Source: Pseudomonas gozinkensis | Lineage (GTDB): Bacteria; Pseudomonadota; Gammaproteobacteria; Pseudomonadales; Pseudomonadaceae | Assembly: GCF_014863585.1 (NCBI RefSeq) | Contig: NZ_CP062253.1 | Span: 6,252,001-6,316,000 of the forward strand | Reading direction: 5' to 3' | DNA length: 64,000 bases | Shown: piece after piece, positions 10,761 to 22,288 of the stretch | Layout of the letters: each line of letters starts with the position of its first letter | How positions within the stretch are numbered: position 1 is the stretch's first letter | The notes under the pieces: model-generated | What the model saw: the letters and a program-made list of their open reading frames with translations, nothing else | What the model was told of the DNA's origin: nothing | Database searches by the model: none | Program-made: the position numbers and the translations under genes

Positions 10761-11090
10761 TTAGATGTTGGCGTCGAGGAAAGCAGCCAGTTGCGACTTC
10801 GACAGAGCGCCAACCTTGGTCGCTTCCACGTTGCCGTTCTTGAACAGCATCAGGGTCGGAATACCACGTACGCCGTGCTTGGCAGGGGTTTCCTGGTTTT
10901 CGTCGATGTTCAGTTTGGCAACAGTCAGCTTGCCTTTGTAAGTCTCTGCAATCTCGTCCAGAACCGGAGCGATCATTTTGCAAGGGCCGCACCATTCAGC
11001 CCAGTAGTCGACCAGGACAGCGCCTTCGGCCTTGAGTACGTCGGCTTCGAAGCTAGCGTCGCTAACGTGTTTGATCAGATCGCTGCTCAT
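10761..11090 (-). CDS. trxA: Thioredoxin 1
   Basis: 109 residues, a single thioredoxin fold. The active site is WCGPC with Cys34 and Cys37; the cis-proline is in GIPTLMLF and the buried aspartate in VDYWAEW. It reduces cytoplasmic disulfides (ribonucleotide reductase, PAPS reductase and others) with electrons from TrxB. GGAGAATTCC precedes the ATG. The gene has its own terminator and lies upstream of rho on the same strand, the standard Pseudomonas order. Confidence 0.97.
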   Translation of the reverse strand: MSSDLIKHVSDASFEADVLKAEGAVLVDYWAEWCGPCKMIAPVLDEIAETYKGKLTVAKLNIDENQETPAKHGVRGIPTLMLFKNGNVEATKVGALSKSQLAAFLDANI

Positions 11091-11210
11091 GGAATTCTCC
11101 AGGTTGTAAGCAAAAAAACGTGGCCCATCATAGCCGCCCTTCCCTTGTTCAGGAAGCCGCAGATGATTGAGTCTTGCTATGGCACTCGATGAGTTTGGGT
11201 ATAGCTCAAG

Positions 11211-11918
11211 TCACGCGCCGGCGGGGGCGATGAAGGAAATTCCGGTGCGCAGCGCCGCGTTACGCACGTGCTCCTGCATGGCTTTCTGCGCGGCGGCGGA
11301 GGCCCGGCGGGCCAGGGCGCGGAGGATCTTGCGGTGTTCCTGCCAGGTTTCCATGGCCCGCTCGGCACGGATGAACGGTAGCTTCTGGCTCTCCAGAAAG
11401 ATGTCGGCGCTGGCGGTGAGGATGCTCAGCATCGCCTGATTGCCGCTGGCCAGCAGGATCCGCCGGTGGAATTCGAAATCCAGTTTCGCCGCAGCCTCGA
11501 AGTCACTGGCGCGCAGTTGCTCGCGCATGGCGGCGACGTTGTCTTCCAGTTCATCCAGATCAAACGTGCTCAACGTCACCGCCGCCAGACCGGCCGCGAA
11601 CCCTTCCAGCGCATAGCGCAACTGAAAGATCTCCAGCGGTGAAGCCTGGGCTGCAAACGGCCAGGCCGGCGCGCCCTCGCCGCGCGGCAGCTCCACCGGC
11701 GCCTGCACGAACACGCCTTTGCCCGGCTGGATGCTGACCACGCCCAGCGCACTCAAGGACGACAACGCCTCACGCAACGACGCACGGCTGACACCCAGCT
11801 GAACCGCCAGATCCCGTTGCGAAGGCAGCGCATCGCCGGGGCCGAAGCCCTGCTCGGTAATCAGTTTGCGGATCGCTTGCAGCGCCACTTCGGGTACGGC
11901 GCGGGAGATCGAGTTCAT
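11211..11918 (-). CDS. FadR-subfamily GntR transcriptional regulator
   Basis: 235 residues from the ATG at 11918. Residues about 10-75 form the GntR winged helix (LPSQRDLAVQLGVSRASLREALSSLSALG); residues about 90-225 are the all-helical FCD ligand domain with metal-type residues in DFEFHRRILLASGN. It is divergent from the amino acid ABC operon with 256 bp between the starts, so it most likely controls that operon in response to the transported substrate or a product. A 31-residue upstream extension of the frame lacks family resemblance. Confidence 0.88.
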   Translation of the reverse strand: MNSISRAVPEVALQAIRKLITEQGFGPGDALPSQRDLAVQLGVSRASLREALSSLSALGVVSIQPGKGVFVQAPVELPRGEGAPAWPFAAQASPLEIFQLRYALEGFAAGLAAVTLSTFDLDELEDNVAAMREQLRASDFEAAAKLDFEFHRRILLASGNQAMLSILTASADIFLESQKLPFIRAERAMETWQEHRKILRALARRASAAAQKAMQEHVRNAALRTGISFIAPAGA

Positions 11919-12174
11919 GGTTTTCCAGACGGACCAGGCCAAGGTGCGGCCAGTTGTAATGCTATTCGAGGGATCAGGCAAGTCGTGCCCCAGCGGGGTT
12001 CGGCGGCGCACGCCGATGCGCTATCGCAGTGCGAAACCCTACCTGACTGTTCAGACCAGTAAGACCGAACAAACCCGCCAAACCCGTGGCTTTGCGGGGC
12101 CGAACTCTTGTATTGGCACGACCCATGCTCTGTCCGATCGCAGAATTCACTTCCCGCCGATCCGGAGATTGTCC

Positions 12175-12960
12175 ATGACGAAGCGTTACAGCGCCCTCCT
12201 CGCCGCCCTGTTTGCCGGTCTGATGCTGAGCCAGGCCCCCGCCCATGCCGACGGTCTGGACGACGTGGTCAAACGCGGCACTTTGAAAGTCGCGGTGCCT
12301 CAGGACTTCCCGCCGTTCGGTTCGGTCGGCCCGGACATGAAACCGCGCGGCCTCGATATCGACACCGCGAAACTGCTGGCCGACCAGCTCAAGGTCAAAC
12401 TCGAACTGACCCCGGTCAACAGCACCAACCGCATCCCGTTCCTGACCACCGGCAAGGTCGATCTGGTGATTTCCAGCCTTGGCAAAAACCCCGAGCGTGA
12501 AAAGGTCATCGATTTCTCCCGCGCCTATGCGCCGTTCTACCTCGCCGTGTTCGGCCCGCCGGACGCAGCCGTCAGCACCCTGGACGACCTCAAGGGCAAG
12601 ACCATCAGCGTCACCCGGGGCGCCATCGAAGACATCGAGCTGACCAAGGTCGCCCCCGAAGGCGTGACCATCAAGCGCTTCGAAGACAACAACTCGACCA
12701 TCGCCGCCTACCTCGCGGGGCAAGTCGACCTGATCGCCAGCGGCAACGTGGTGATGGTCGCAATCAGCGAAAAGAACCCGAAACGCGTGCCCGCGCTGAA
12801 AGTGAAGCTCAAGGATTCGCCGGTCTACGTCGGCGTGAACAAGAACGAGCCGGCGCTGCTGGGCAAGGTCAACGAGATTCTGGCCACCGCCAAGGCTGAC
12901 GGCGCGCTGGAAAAGAATGCGCAGACCTGGCTCAAAGAGCCGCTGCCGGCCGACCTCTGA
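12175..12960 (+). CDS. Amino acid ABC transporter periplasmic binding protein
   Basis: 261 residues of the solute-binding family 3 (SBP_bac_3). A signal peptide ends at APAHA (residue 25). The mature start DGLDDVVKRGTLKVAVPQDF, the DIDTAKLLADQL strand-helix and the conserved SLGKNPEREKVIDFS are all clear. It captures a polar amino acid in the periplasm for the permeases downstream; which one is not readable. The ATG at 12175 is preceded by CCGGAG. First gene of a four-gene operon (12,175-15,033). Confidence 0.93.
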   Translation: MTKRYSALLAALFAGLMLSQAPAHADGLDDVVKRGTLKVAVPQDFPPFGSVGPDMKPRGLDIDTAKLLADQLKVKLELTPVNSTNRIPFLTTGKVDLVISSLGKNPEREKVIDFSRAYAPFYLAVFGPPDAAVSTLDDLKGKTISVTRGAIEDIELTKVAPEGVTIKRFEDNNSTIAAYLAGQVDLIASGNVVMVAISEKNPKRVPALKVKLKDSPVYVGVNKNEPALLGKVNEILATAKADGALEKNAQTWLKEPLPADL

Positions 12961-12981
12961 CCGGCGACGCGGGAGACTTTC

Positions 12982-13662
12982 ATGGCCTATCAGTTCGATT
13001 TCTTGCCGGTGGTGGAAAACACCGACCTGCTGCTGCGCGGGGCGTTGTTCACCCTTGAGCTGACGGCCATTGGTGCGTTGCTCGGGGTCGGCGTGGGTAT
13101 CGTCGGGGCGTTGGTGCGGGCGTGGAACATCCGTCCGTTCTCGACGATCTTCGGCGTCTATGTGGAGTTGATCCGCAACACGCCCTTCCTGGTGCAGCTG
13201 TTTTTCATCTTCTTCGGCCTGCCGTCCCTCGGCGTGCAGATTTTCGAGTGGCAGGCGGCGGTGCTGGCGATGGTGATCAACCTCGGGGCGTACTCGACCG
13301 AGATCATCCGCGCCGGCATCCAGGCGATTCCGCGCGGGCAGCTGGAAGCAGCGGCGGCATTGGCGATGAGCCGTTTCGAAGCGTTCCGCCACGTGGTGCT
13401 GCTGCCGGCGCTGGGCAAGGTCTGGCCGGCACTGAGCAGCCAGATCATCATCGTCATGCTCGGTTCGGCGGTGTGTTCGCAGATTGCCACCGAGGAGCTG
13501 AGCTTCGCCGCCAACTTCATTCAGTCGCGCAACTTCCGCGCGTTTGAAACCTATGCCCTGACCACCCTCATTTATCTGTGCATGGCGCTGCTGATCCGTC
13601 AGCTGCTGAACTGGCTCGGTCGGCGTTACCTGTCGAAAAGCAGCGCAAGGAGCAGCCAATGA
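12982..13662 (+). CDS. Polar amino acid ABC transporter permease (first)
   Basis: 226 residues with about five membrane helices and the HisM/GlnP-type inner-membrane domain. The EAA loop QLEAAAALAMSRFEAFRHVVLLPA, which docks to the ATPase, lies near residues 120-140, and RNTPFLVQLFFIFFGLP is the family's first conserved block. GGGAGACTTTC precedes the ATG. Its TGA overlaps the ATG of the second permease (ATGA), so the two are probably made together as a heterodimer. Confidence 0.93.
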   Translation: MAYQFDFLPVVENTDLLLRGALFTLELTAIGALLGVGVGIVGALVRAWNIRPFSTIFGVYVELIRNTPFLVQLFFIFFGLPSLGVQIFEWQAAVLAMVINLGAYSTEIIRAGIQAIPRGQLEAAAALAMSRFEAFRHVVLLPALGKVWPALSSQIIIVMLGSAVCSQIATEELSFAANFIQSRNFRAFETYALTTLIYLCMALLIRQLLNWLGRRYLSKSSARSSQ

Positions 13663-14309
13663 GCGACTTCACGTTCTGGGACATCCTGCGCAACCTGCTC
13701 ACCGGCCTGCAATGGACGCTGGCGCTGTCGCTGGTGGCGTTCATCGGCGGCGGGATCGTCGGGTTGCTGATCCTGATCATGCGCATCTCGAAAAACGCCC
13801 TGCCCAGCAGCATCGCCCGCACCTGGATTGAGCTGTTTCAGGGCACACCGCTGTTGATGCAGCTGTTTCTGGTGTTCTTCGGCGTAGCGTTGGCCGGGGT
13901 GGAAATTTCGCCGTGGATGGCAGCGGCGATAGCCCTGACGCTGTTCACCAGCGCCTACCTGGCGGAGATCTGGCGCGGCTGCGTCGAGGCGATTCCCACC
14001 GGCCAATGGGAAGCTTCGTCGAGCCTGGCGCTGAATCCGCTGGAGCAACTGCGCTACGTGATCCTGCCGCAAGCGCTGCGCATTGCCGTGGCGCCGACCG
14101 TGGGTTTCTCGGTGCAAGTGGTCAAGGGCACCGCCGTGACCTCGATCATCGGCTTCACCGAGCTGACCAAGACCGGCGGCATGCTCGCCAACGCCACCTT
14201 CGAACCGTTCATGGTCTACGGCCTCGTTGCCCTGGGCTACTTCCTGCTCTGCTACCCCCTGTCCCTCAGTGCGCGCTACCTGGAAAGGAGACTGCATGCC
14301 TCTGCTTAG
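13659..14309 (+). CDS. Polar amino acid ABC transporter permease (second)
   Basis: 216 residues from the ATG at 13659, which overlaps the previous stop by four bases. The same domain as its partner: FQGTPLLMQLFLVFFGVAL, then the EAA loop QWEASSSLALNPLEQLRYVILPQ. It forms the second half of the membrane channel. The 3' end overlaps the start of the ATPase gene by 14 bases. Confidence 0.93.
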   Translation: MSDFTFWDILRNLLTGLQWTLALSLVAFIGGGIVGLLILIMRISKNALPSSIARTWIELFQGTPLLMQLFLVFFGVALAGVEISPWMAAAIALTLFTSAYLAEIWRGCVEAIPTGQWEASSSLALNPLEQLRYVILPQALRIAVAPTVGFSVQVVKGTAVTSIIGFTELTKTGGMLANATFEPFMVYGLVALGYFLLCYPLSLSARYLERRLHASA

Positions 14310-15033
14310 AATTTCCGCCCTGCATAAATACTACGGCGATCACCACGTACTCAAAGGCATCGACCTGAGCGTCGAGGAAGGCCAGGTGGTGGCGATCATC
14401 GGCCGCAGCGGCTCGGGTAAATCCACCCTGCTGCGCACCCTCAACGGTCTGGAGTCGATCAATGACGGCGTGATCGAAGTCGACGGCGAATACCTCGACG
14501 CCGCCCGCGCCGATCTGCGCAGCCTGCGGCAGAAAGTCGGGATGGTGTTTCAGCAGTTCAATTTGTTCCCGCACCTGACCGTTGGCGAGAACGTGATGCT
14601 CGCGCCGCAAGTGGTGCAGAATGTGCCCAAGGCCAAGGCGCAGGAGCTGGCGCGGCAGATGCTGGAGCGCGTTGGGCTGGGCGAGAAGTTCGACGCGTTC
14701 CCGGAGCGCCTCTCGGGCGGTCAGCAACAGCGCGTGGCGATTGCACGGGCGCTGGCGATGTCGCCCAAGGTGCTGCTGTGCGACGAGATCACCTCGGCGC
14801 TGGACCCGGAGCTGGTCAACGAAGTGCTCAGCGTGGTCCGCCAGCTCGCGAAAGAAGGCATGACGCTGATCATGGTCACCCACGAAATGCGCTTCGCCCG
14901 AGAGGTCGGGGACAAGCTGGTGTTCATGCACCAGGGCAAGGTCCACGAGGTCGGTGACCCGAAAGTGCTGTTTGCTGATCCGCAGACGCCGGAACTGGCG
15001 AACTTCATTGGCACTGTTGAAGCGACTGCCTGA
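14296..15033 (+). CDS. Polar amino acid ABC transporter ATPase
   Basis: 245 residues, GlnQ/HisP group. Walker A is GRSGSGKST, the signature LSGGQQQRVAIARALA, Walker B VLLCDEITSALD with the switch His in MVTHEM. It hydrolyses ATP in the cytoplasm to drive the two permeases. The ATG at 14296, following GAAAGGAGACTGC inside the permease gene, gives the family N terminus. Last gene of the operon; a REP pair follows 27 bases later. Confidence 0.95.
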   Translation: MPLLRISALHKYYGDHHVLKGIDLSVEEGQVVAIIGRSGSGKSTLLRTLNGLESINDGVIEVDGEYLDAARADLRSLRQKVGMVFQQFNLFPHLTVGENVMLAPQVVQNVPKAKAQELARQMLERVGLGEKFDAFPERLSGGQQQRVAIARALAMSPKVLLCDEITSALDPELVNEVLSVVRQLAKEGMTLIMVTHEMRFAREVGDKLVFMHQGKVHEVGDPKVLFADPQTPELANFIGTVEATA

Positions 15034-15060
15034 AGGATCTTCGGGACTTTTCTGGCCTCA

Positions 15061-15148
15061 TCGCGGGCAAGCCCGCTCCCACAGGGGTCTGTGCCGGGAG
15101 ATGGTTTTGTGTTCGACGCAAAACCTGTGGGAGCGGGCTTGCCCGCGA
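15061..15148. repeat. REP pair, GCGGGC type, inverted
   Basis: Two facing copies of the Pseudomonas REP (CGCGGGCAAGCCCGCTCC at 15062 and its complement ending near 15148) around a 40-bp spacer, between the ABC operon and ppx. Such pairs are mobilised by REP-associated transposases and can protect or end transcripts. Confidence 0.85.
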
Positions 15149-15266
15149 TTGACCGCCCGGCGGTCCCTGGCTTTTATGCGCAGGATCAAGGGTTTGAGCC
15201 ATGCGCGTTGGCGGCAGCGTTTGATCGTGGCACGATGTCGGGGTTATCGACCGAGACCCCCAGACC

Positions 15267-16769
15267 ATGCCGCAATCCCAAGCCAAGAATCTGTCCCTGA
15301 TCGCCGCGATCGACCTGGGCTCCAACAGCTTCCATATGGTCGTGGCCAAGGCCCAGAACGGCGAAATCCGTATTCTCGAACGGCTCGGGGAAAAGGTTCA
15401 GCTGGCCGCCGGCATCGACGATGAGCGTCAGCTCAACGAAGAATCCATGCAGCGCGGCCTCGACTGCCTCAAGCGCTTTGCCCAACTGATCAACGGTATG
15501 CCGCTGGGCGCCGTGCGGATCGTCGGCACCAACGCCCTGCGCGAGGCGCGCAACCGTGGCGAATTCATCCGCCGCGCCGAAGAAATCCTCGGCCATCCGG
15601 TGGAAGTCATCTCCGGCCGTGAAGAGGCGCGCCTGATCTACCTCGGCGTGTCCCACACCCTCGCCGATACTCCGGGCAAACGCCTGGTCGCCGACATCGG
15701 CGGCGGCAGTACCGAATTCATCATCGGCCAGCGTTTCGAACCGCTGCTGCGCGAAAGCCTGCAAATGGGCTGCGTGAGTTTCACCCAGCGCTATTTCAAG
15801 GACGGCAAGATCACCCCGGCCCGCTACGCCCAGGCGTACACGGCGGCGCGCCTGGAAATCATGAGCATCGAACACGCCCTGCACCGCCTGACCTGGGATG
15901 AAGCCATCGGCTCCTCGGGCACCATCCGCGCCATCGGCCTGGCGCTGAAGGCCGGCGGTCATGGCACCGGCGAAGTGAATGCCGAAGGCCTGGCATGGCT
16001 CAAGCGCCGCCTGTTCAAACTCGGCGATGTCGACAAGATCGATTTCGAAGGCATCAAGCCGGATCGCCGGGCGATCTTCCCGGCAGGTCTGGCGATTCTC
16101 GAAGCGATCTTCGACGCCCTGGAACTGCAACGCATGGACCACTGCGAAGGCGCGCTGCGTGAAGGCGTTCTGTATGACCTGCTCGGCCGCCATCACCACG
16201 AAGACGTGCGCGAACGCACCCTGACCTCGCTGATGGAGCGTTACCACGTCGACCTCGAACAGGCTGCCCGCGTCGAGCGCAAAGCCCTGCATGCCTTCGA
16301 TCAAGTGGCAGTCGATTGGCAACTCGACGACGGCATCTGGCGCGAACTGCTGGGCTGGGCGGCGAAAGTGCACGAAGTCGGGCTCGACATCGCCCACTAT
16401 CACTACCACAAGCATGGCGCTTACCTGATCGAGCACTCGGACCTCGCCGGCTTCTCCCGCGAAGACCAGCAAATGCTCGCCCTGCTGGTGCGAGGCCACC
16501 GTCGCAACATCCCCAAGGACAAGTTCGCCGAGTTCGGCGACGAGGGCGACAAGCTGATCCGACTGTGCGTGCTGCTGCGTTTTGCCATCCTGTTCCACCA
16601 CATCCGTGGCACCCAGGCGATGCCGCAAGTGGCACTGCATGCCAACGGCAACAACCTCGACGTGGAATTCCCGGAGAACTGGCTGGATGAAAACCAGCTG
16701 ACCCAGGCGGATTTCGGGCTTGAGGCGGAGTGGCTGACGCGTGTCGGGATTGTGCTGACCGTTCACTGA
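15267..16769 (+). CDS. ppx: Exopolyphosphatase
   Basis: 500 residues of the Ppx/GppA family. The actin-like ATPase fold shows [16 protein letters not shown] (phosphate loop 1) and [14 protein letters not shown] (loop 2); the C-terminal HD-like helical domain starts near residue 310. Ppx trims inorganic polyphosphate processively to phosphate in the cytoplasm. It is convergent with ppk, which makes the same polymer; in many other bacteria the two share an operon, but convergence is the Pseudomonas layout. Confidence 0.95.
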   Translation: MPQSQAKNLSLIAAIDLGSNSFHMVVAKAQNGEIRILERLGEKVQLAAGIDDERQLNEESMQRGLDCLKRFAQLINGMPLGAVRIVGTNALREARNRGEFIRRAEEILGHPVEVISGREEARLIYLGVSHTLADTPGKRLVADIGGGSTEFIIGQRFEPLLRESLQMGCVSFTQRYFKDGKITPARYAQAYTAARLEIMSIEHALHRLTWDEAIGSSGTIRAIGLALKAGGHGTGEVNAEGLAWLKRRLFKLGDVDKIDFEGIKPDRRAIFPAGLAILEAIFDALELQRMDHCEGALREGVLYDLLGRHHHEDVRERTLTSLMERYHVDLEQAARVERKALHAFDQVAVDWQLDDGIWRELLGWAAKVHEVGLDIAHYHYHKHGAYLIEHSDLAGFSREDQQMLALLVRGHRRNIPKDKFAEFGDEGDKLIRLCVLLRFAILFHHIRGTQAMPQVALHANGNNLDVEFPENWLDENQLTQADFGLEAEWLTRVGIVLTVH

Positions 16770-16784
16770 GTAACGGGCAGGCAC

Positions 16785-16815
16785 AAAAAAGGCGATCCGA
16801 TGGATCGCCTTTTTT
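16785..16815. terminator. Bidirectional terminator between ppx and ppk
   Basis: AAAAAAGGCGATCC-GATG-GGATCGCC-like hairpin with A and T runs on both sides, 15 bp past ppx and 19 bp past ppk, so it can serve both convergent genes. Confidence 0.9.
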
Positions 16816-16834
16816 ATTGCGCCGAAATCTTCGG

Positions 16835-19060
16835 TCAGCTGCTGACCGGCAGGATCGGGCTGCCCAACCGCTCCAGCAACGTCGCCTGCGCGCTGCGCGG
16901 GTTCTGGTTGCCGGTCGGCGTGTTGCGGATGTAACGGCCATCCGACTGCAGGCTCCAGCTGTGGGTGTTGTCGGTCAGGTACAGCTCCAGTTCTTTCTTG
17001 ACCCGGGTCAGCAGCTTCTTGCCTTCCACCGGGAAGCAGGTCTCGACGCGCTTGTCGAGGTTGCGCTCCATCCAGTCGGCGCTGGAAAGGAACATCTGCT
17101 CCTCGCCCCCGTTGAGGAAGTAGAACACTCGGGTGTGTTCAAGGAAGCGGCCGATGATCGAGCGCACGTGGATGTTGTGCGAAACCCCGGCGATGCCCGG
17201 ACGCAGGCAGCACATGCCGCGCACCACCAGATCGATGCGCACCCCGGACTGGCTGGCCTTGTACAGCGCGCGGATGATCTTCGGATCGGTCAGCGAGTTG
17301 AACTTGGCGATGATGTGCGCCGGCTTGCCGTCGAGCGCGAATTGCGTCTCGCGGGTGATCATGTCGAGCATGCCTTTCTTCAGGGTGAACGGCGCATGCA
17401 GCAGCTTTTTCATGCGCAGCGTCTTGCCCATGCCGATCAACTGGCTGAACAGTTTGCCGACGTCTTCGCACAAGGCGTCGTCGGAAGTCAGCAGGCTGTA
17501 GTCGGTGTACAGGCGAGCGTTGCCGGCGTGGTAGTTACCCGTACCGAGGTGCGCATAACGCACGATCTCGCCGGCTTCGCGACGCAGGATCAGCATCATC
17601 TTGGCGTGGGTCTTGAAGCCGACCACGCCGTAGATCACCACCGCGCCCGCCGCTTGCAGGCGGCTGGCCAGTTGCAGGTTGGATTCCTCGTCGAAACGCG
17701 CACGCAGCTCGATGACCGCCGTCACTTCCTTGCCGTTACGCGCGGCGTCCACCAGCGCATCGACGATTTCCGAGTTGGCGCCAGAACGGTACAGGGTCTG
17801 GCGCACGGCCAGAACGTGCGGGTCTTTCGCGGCCTGGCGCAGCAGGTCGACCACCGGGGTGAACGACTCGAACGGGTGCAGCAGCAGGATGTCCTGCTTG
17901 CTGATCACGCTGAAAATGTTCTCGCTGTTCTGCAGCAGTTTCGGGATCTGCGGCGTGAACGGCGTGTATTGCAGCTCCGGATGGCTGTCCAGGCCGGTAA
18001 TGCTGAACAGACGCGTCAGGTTCACCGGACCGTTGACCTGATACAGCTCGGTCTCGCTCAGGTTGAACTGCTTGAGCAGGTAGTCCGACAGGTGTTTCGG
18101 GCAGGTGTCGGCGACTTCCAGGCGCACGGCGTCACCGTAACGACGGGAGAACAGCTCGCCACGCAGGGCGCGGGCCAGGTCTTCGACGTCCTCGGAGTCG
18201 AGCGCAAGGTCGGCGTTTCGGGTCAGGCGGAACTGGTAGCAGCCCTTGACCTTCATGCCCTGGAACAGGTCATCGGCGTGGGCGTGGATCATCGACGACA
18301 GGAACACATAGTTGTCGCCAGGGCCGCCGACTTCTTCCGGCACCTTGATGATTCGCGGCAGCAGACGCGGCGCCGGGATGATCGCCAGACCGGAATCGCG
18401 ACCGAAGGCGTCGATGCCTTCGAGCTCGACGATGAAGTTCAGGCTCTTGTTCACCAGCAACGGGAACGGGTGCGTCGGGTCGAGGCCGATCGGGGTGATG
18501 ATCGGCGCGATCTCGTCGCGGAAGTAGCGGCGCACCCAGGTTTTGATCTTGGTCGTCCAGTGGCGACGACGGATGAAGCGCACCTGATGCTTTTCCAGCT
18601 CCGGCAGCAGGATGTCGTTGAGGATCGCGTACTGACGATCTACGTGACCGTGCACCAGTTCGCTGATGCGGGCCAGGGCCTGATGCGGTTGCAGGCCGTC
18701 GGCGCCCGCCTGTTCACGGGCGAAGGTGATCTGCTTCTTGAGGCCGGCGACGCGGATTTCGAAGAATTCGTCGAGGTTGCTGGAGAAGATCAGCAGGAAC
18801 TTCAGCCGCTCCAGCAACGGGTAGGACTCGTCCAGCGCCTGTTCCAGCACGCGGATGTTGAACTGCAGTTGCGACAACTCACGGTGGATGTACAGGCTGC
18901 TGTCATCCAGGCCGGGAATCGCGATCGCCGGGGCCGCCGCAGCGGGCTCGGTTGCCGGCGCGGGTGGCGCAGGCTCCAGTTCCGGCGGGGTTTCGGTAAT
19001 CTGCTCGACCACGGGTTGAGCTTCTTTTACGGCAACTTCAGTGAGTCCTTCGGTATTCAT
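16835..19060 (-). CDS. ppk: Polyphosphate kinase 1
   Basis: 741 residues against about 690 in E. coli. Core domains begin at [20 protein letters not shown] (near residue 55); the autophosphorylated His is in [11 protein letters not shown], followed by [10 protein letters not shown]. The first 50 residues are a Pro/Ala/Glu-rich extension without family counterpart, preserved in frame up to an ATG with CCAGGAACATTCG before it. The enzyme polymerises ATP gamma-phosphates into polyphosphate. It is 18 bp downstream of hemB and likely cotranscribed with it. Confidence 0.95.
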   Translation of the reverse strand: MNTEGLTEVAVKEAQPVVEQITETPPELEPAPPAPATEPAAAAPAIAIPGLDDSSLYIHRELSQLQFNIRVLEQALDESYPLLERLKFLLIFSSNLDEFFEIRVAGLKKQITFAREQAGADGLQPHQALARISELVHGHVDRQYAILNDILLPELEKHQVRFIRRRHWTTKIKTWVRRYFRDEIAPIITPIGLDPTHPFPLLVNKSLNFIVELEGIDAFGRDSGLAIIPAPRLLPRIIKVPEEVGGPGDNYVFLSSMIHAHADDLFQGMKVKGCYQFRLTRNADLALDSEDVEDLARALRGELFSRRYGDAVRLEVADTCPKHLSDYLLKQFNLSETELYQVNGPVNLTRLFSITGLDSHPELQYTPFTPQIPKLLQNSENIFSVISKQDILLLHPFESFTPVVDLLRQAAKDPHVLAVRQTLYRSGANSEIVDALVDAARNGKEVTAVIELRARFDEESNLQLASRLQAAGAVVIYGVVGFKTHAKMMLILRREAGEIVRYAHLGTGNYHAGNARLYTDYSLLTSDDALCEDVGKLFSQLIGMGKTLRMKKLLHAPFTLKKGMLDMITRETQFALDGKPAHIIAKFNSLTDPKIIRALYKASQSGVRIDLVVRGMCCLRPGIAGVSHNIHVRSIIGRFLEHTRVFYFLNGGEEQMFLSSADWMERNLDKRVETCFPVEGKKLLTRVKKELELYLTDNTHSWSLQSDGRYIRNTPTGNQNPRSAQATLLERLGSPILPVSS

Positions 19061-19078
19061 CGAATGTTCCTGGGAGGG

Positions 19079-20218
<1,140 letters not shown>

Positions 20219-20299
20219 TCACGTCGAGACACATTTGGACACTTTCCTGAATGTGCCCGAAGGGTTAGGCTGCGCGTTCATTTCGCCAGCACCCAGACA

Positions 20300-20956
20300 A
20301 TGCTCCAACAATTTCTGCATGACTTCGGCTACTTTGCCCTGTTTCTTGGCACGTTTTTCGAAGGCGAAACCATCCTGGTGCTCGCGGGTTTCCTCGCGTT
20401 CCGTGGATACATGGACATCAACCTGGTGGTGGTCGTGGCGTTCTTCGGCAGCTATGCCGGCGATCAGCTGTGGTACTTCCTGGGTCGCAAGCACGGGCGC
20501 AAGTTGCTGGCGCGCAAACCGCGCTGGCAAATGATGGGCGACCGCGCGCTGGAGCACATCCGCAAGCACCCGGACATCTGGGTTCTGAGCTTCCGCTTCG
20601 TTTACGGTCTGCGCACGGTAATGCCGGTGGCGATCGGCCTGTCGGGCTATCCACCAGGACGCTATCTGCTGCTCAACGGTATGGGCGCTGCGATCTGGGC
20701 CACCGCCCTGGCCGCTGCCGCTTACCACTTCGGCGCCGTGCTCGAAGGCATGCTCGGCAGCATCAAGAAGTATGAGTTGTGGGTACTCGGTGCGCTGCTG
20801 GTGCTGGGTGTCGGCCTGTGGTTGCGCCGCCGGTTCAAGAATGCCCGGCTGGCCAAGAAGGTCTACGAAGAAGAACAGGCCGAGCAATTGGCCAAGGCCG
20901 AACGGCACAAAGCCGAAATGGCCAAGACCGCCGACCCTAAGACGCCAGCCGAGTAA
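20300..20956 (+). CDS. DedA family membrane protein
   Basis: 218 residues with four to five membrane segments. The DedA/VTT block is clear: FEGETILVLAGFLAF, then GSYAGDQLWYFLGRKHG and FRFVYGLRTVMPVAIGLSGYP. DedA proteins of the inner membrane are implicated in lipid scrambling, including undecaprenyl phosphate, and in envelope stress tolerance. The tail (residues 185-218) is charged and cytoplasmic. Its 3' end overlaps the convergent hydroxylase gene by 20 bases. Confidence 0.9.
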   Translation: MLQQFLHDFGYFALFLGTFFEGETILVLAGFLAFRGYMDINLVVVVAFFGSYAGDQLWYFLGRKHGRKLLARKPRWQMMGDRALEHIRKHPDIWVLSFRFVYGLRTVMPVAIGLSGYPPGRYLLLNGMGAAIWATALAAAAYHFGAVLEGMLGSIKKYELWVLGALLVLGVGLWLRRRFKNARLAKKVYEEEQAEQLAKAERHKAEMAKTADPKTPAE

Positions 20957-22172
20957 GTCGCTGGCGGCAGCCATACAGTCCGATGCCGCTGAGCAGGCTG
21001 TAAACGAGCAGGCCGACCCACATCCCCGGGTTGGCCGGCCACAGCCCGACCAGCGGCGCGAGCCACATCAGCGGCAGGTTCGATGCCAGCCGCAGCACTT
21101 CCAGCTTCGCCGCCCACGGACGATTCTCCAGGGCCACGCCCAACACGAACAATCCGAACGCCACCGCACCCCAGCCGAGCAGCAATGCACCGGTGGGCAG
21201 ACTGCGTTCCAGATTCAGCAGATAACTGCCCAGCGCCACATAGACGCCAAACTGCAACCCCACGTACCACTGCTGACGGCTGTCCAGCGGCACCTCGAAT
21301 TTGCGGAACCGGCTCAGGTCCGGCTTGCTCATCGGATACTTCGCCGCGACATCCGCCGGACGCCAGCCGGTGCGCATGAACCAGATCCGGAGCTTGTCCC
21401 ACGTGCGCTCGGCCCGGCGCGCGTCATCCCACAGCTGCACGTAAAACTGCAGGTTGGCCCACAAGGGATTCCAGCTCGCCAGCGGCGTGGTCACACCGAA
21501 AATCACCGGCTCGTTGTCGTCCTCTTCCTGGAACGAGCCGAACAGACGGTCCCAAATAATGAACACCCCGCCGTAGTTGCGATCCATGTAGAGAGCGTTC
21601 TGTGCATGGTGGGCCCGATGATTGGACGGCGTGACGAAGCACCACTCGAACCAGCCGAGCTTGGGAATGTGCCGGGTATGGACCCAGAATTGATACAGCA
21701 GATTCAACGCCGCAACACTGACGAACACCAGCAGCGGCACCCCGAGCACCGCCATCGGCAGGTAGAAGATCCAGCCCAGCAGAAACCCGGTGCTGGTCTG
21801 GCGCAAGGCGGTGGAAAGGTTGTAGTCCTCGCTCTGGTGATGCACCGAATGCGCCGCCCAGAGGATGTTGCGTTCATGGCCCATGCGATGCAGCCAGTAA
21901 TAGCAGAAGTCATACAAGACAAAAGCAAACACCCACACCCAGACGCTGTCCGCCGGCAACCTGACCAGCGCCAGATGCTCCAGGGCAAACGCATAGGTCA
22001 CCAGGCCCACACCCTTGGTCAACAGGCCGGTGGTGGTCGACAGCACCCCGGTGCTGATGCTGTTCACCGCATCGGCCAGGCGATAGTTACTCACCCCGCG
22101 CCAGCGGTCGGCGATGAGTTCGGCCGCAATCAATACGAAGAAAAACGGCACCGCATACAGAATGAAATTCAT
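20937..22172 (-). CDS. Sterol desaturase / fatty acid hydroxylase family protein
   Basis: 411 residues with several membrane helices. The di-iron histidine clusters of the superfamily are present: YYWLHRMGHE, AHSVHHQSEDYN and NHRAHHAQN. Such enzymes oxidise lipid chains or sterols in the membrane; no sterol pathway is present, so a fatty acid or related lipid is the likelier substrate. It is an unusually long member because of an extra membrane-rich C-terminal region (residues about 290-411). Convergent with the DedA gene. Confidence 0.85.
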   Translation of the reverse strand: MNFILYAVPFFFVLIAAELIADRWRGVSNYRLADAVNSISTGVLSTTTGLLTKGVGLVTYAFALEHLALVRLPADSVWVWVFAFVLYDFCYYWLHRMGHERNILWAAHSVHHQSEDYNLSTALRQTSTGFLLGWIFYLPMAVLGVPLLVFVSVAALNLLYQFWVHTRHIPKLGWFEWCFVTPSNHRAHHAQNALYMDRNYGGVFIIWDRLFGSFQEEDDNEPVIFGVTTPLASWNPLWANLQFYVQLWDDARRAERTWDKLRIWFMRTGWRPADVAAKYPMSKPDLSRFRKFEVPLDSRQQWYVGLQFGVYVALGSYLLNLERSLPTGALLLGWGAVAFGLFVLGVALENRPWAAKLEVLRLASNLPLMWLAPLVGLWPANPGMWVGLLVYSLLSGIGLYGCRQRLTRLAS

Positions 22173-22288
22173 GACGCACCCTGACCGAGATCCGTGTGCA
22201 CAGATCCTAGGTGTAGCCGCGGCTTCACCCTATGGCAACGAACGCCAATTTAGTGGACATTTAACGCCATGAATCTGGAGAGAAACCC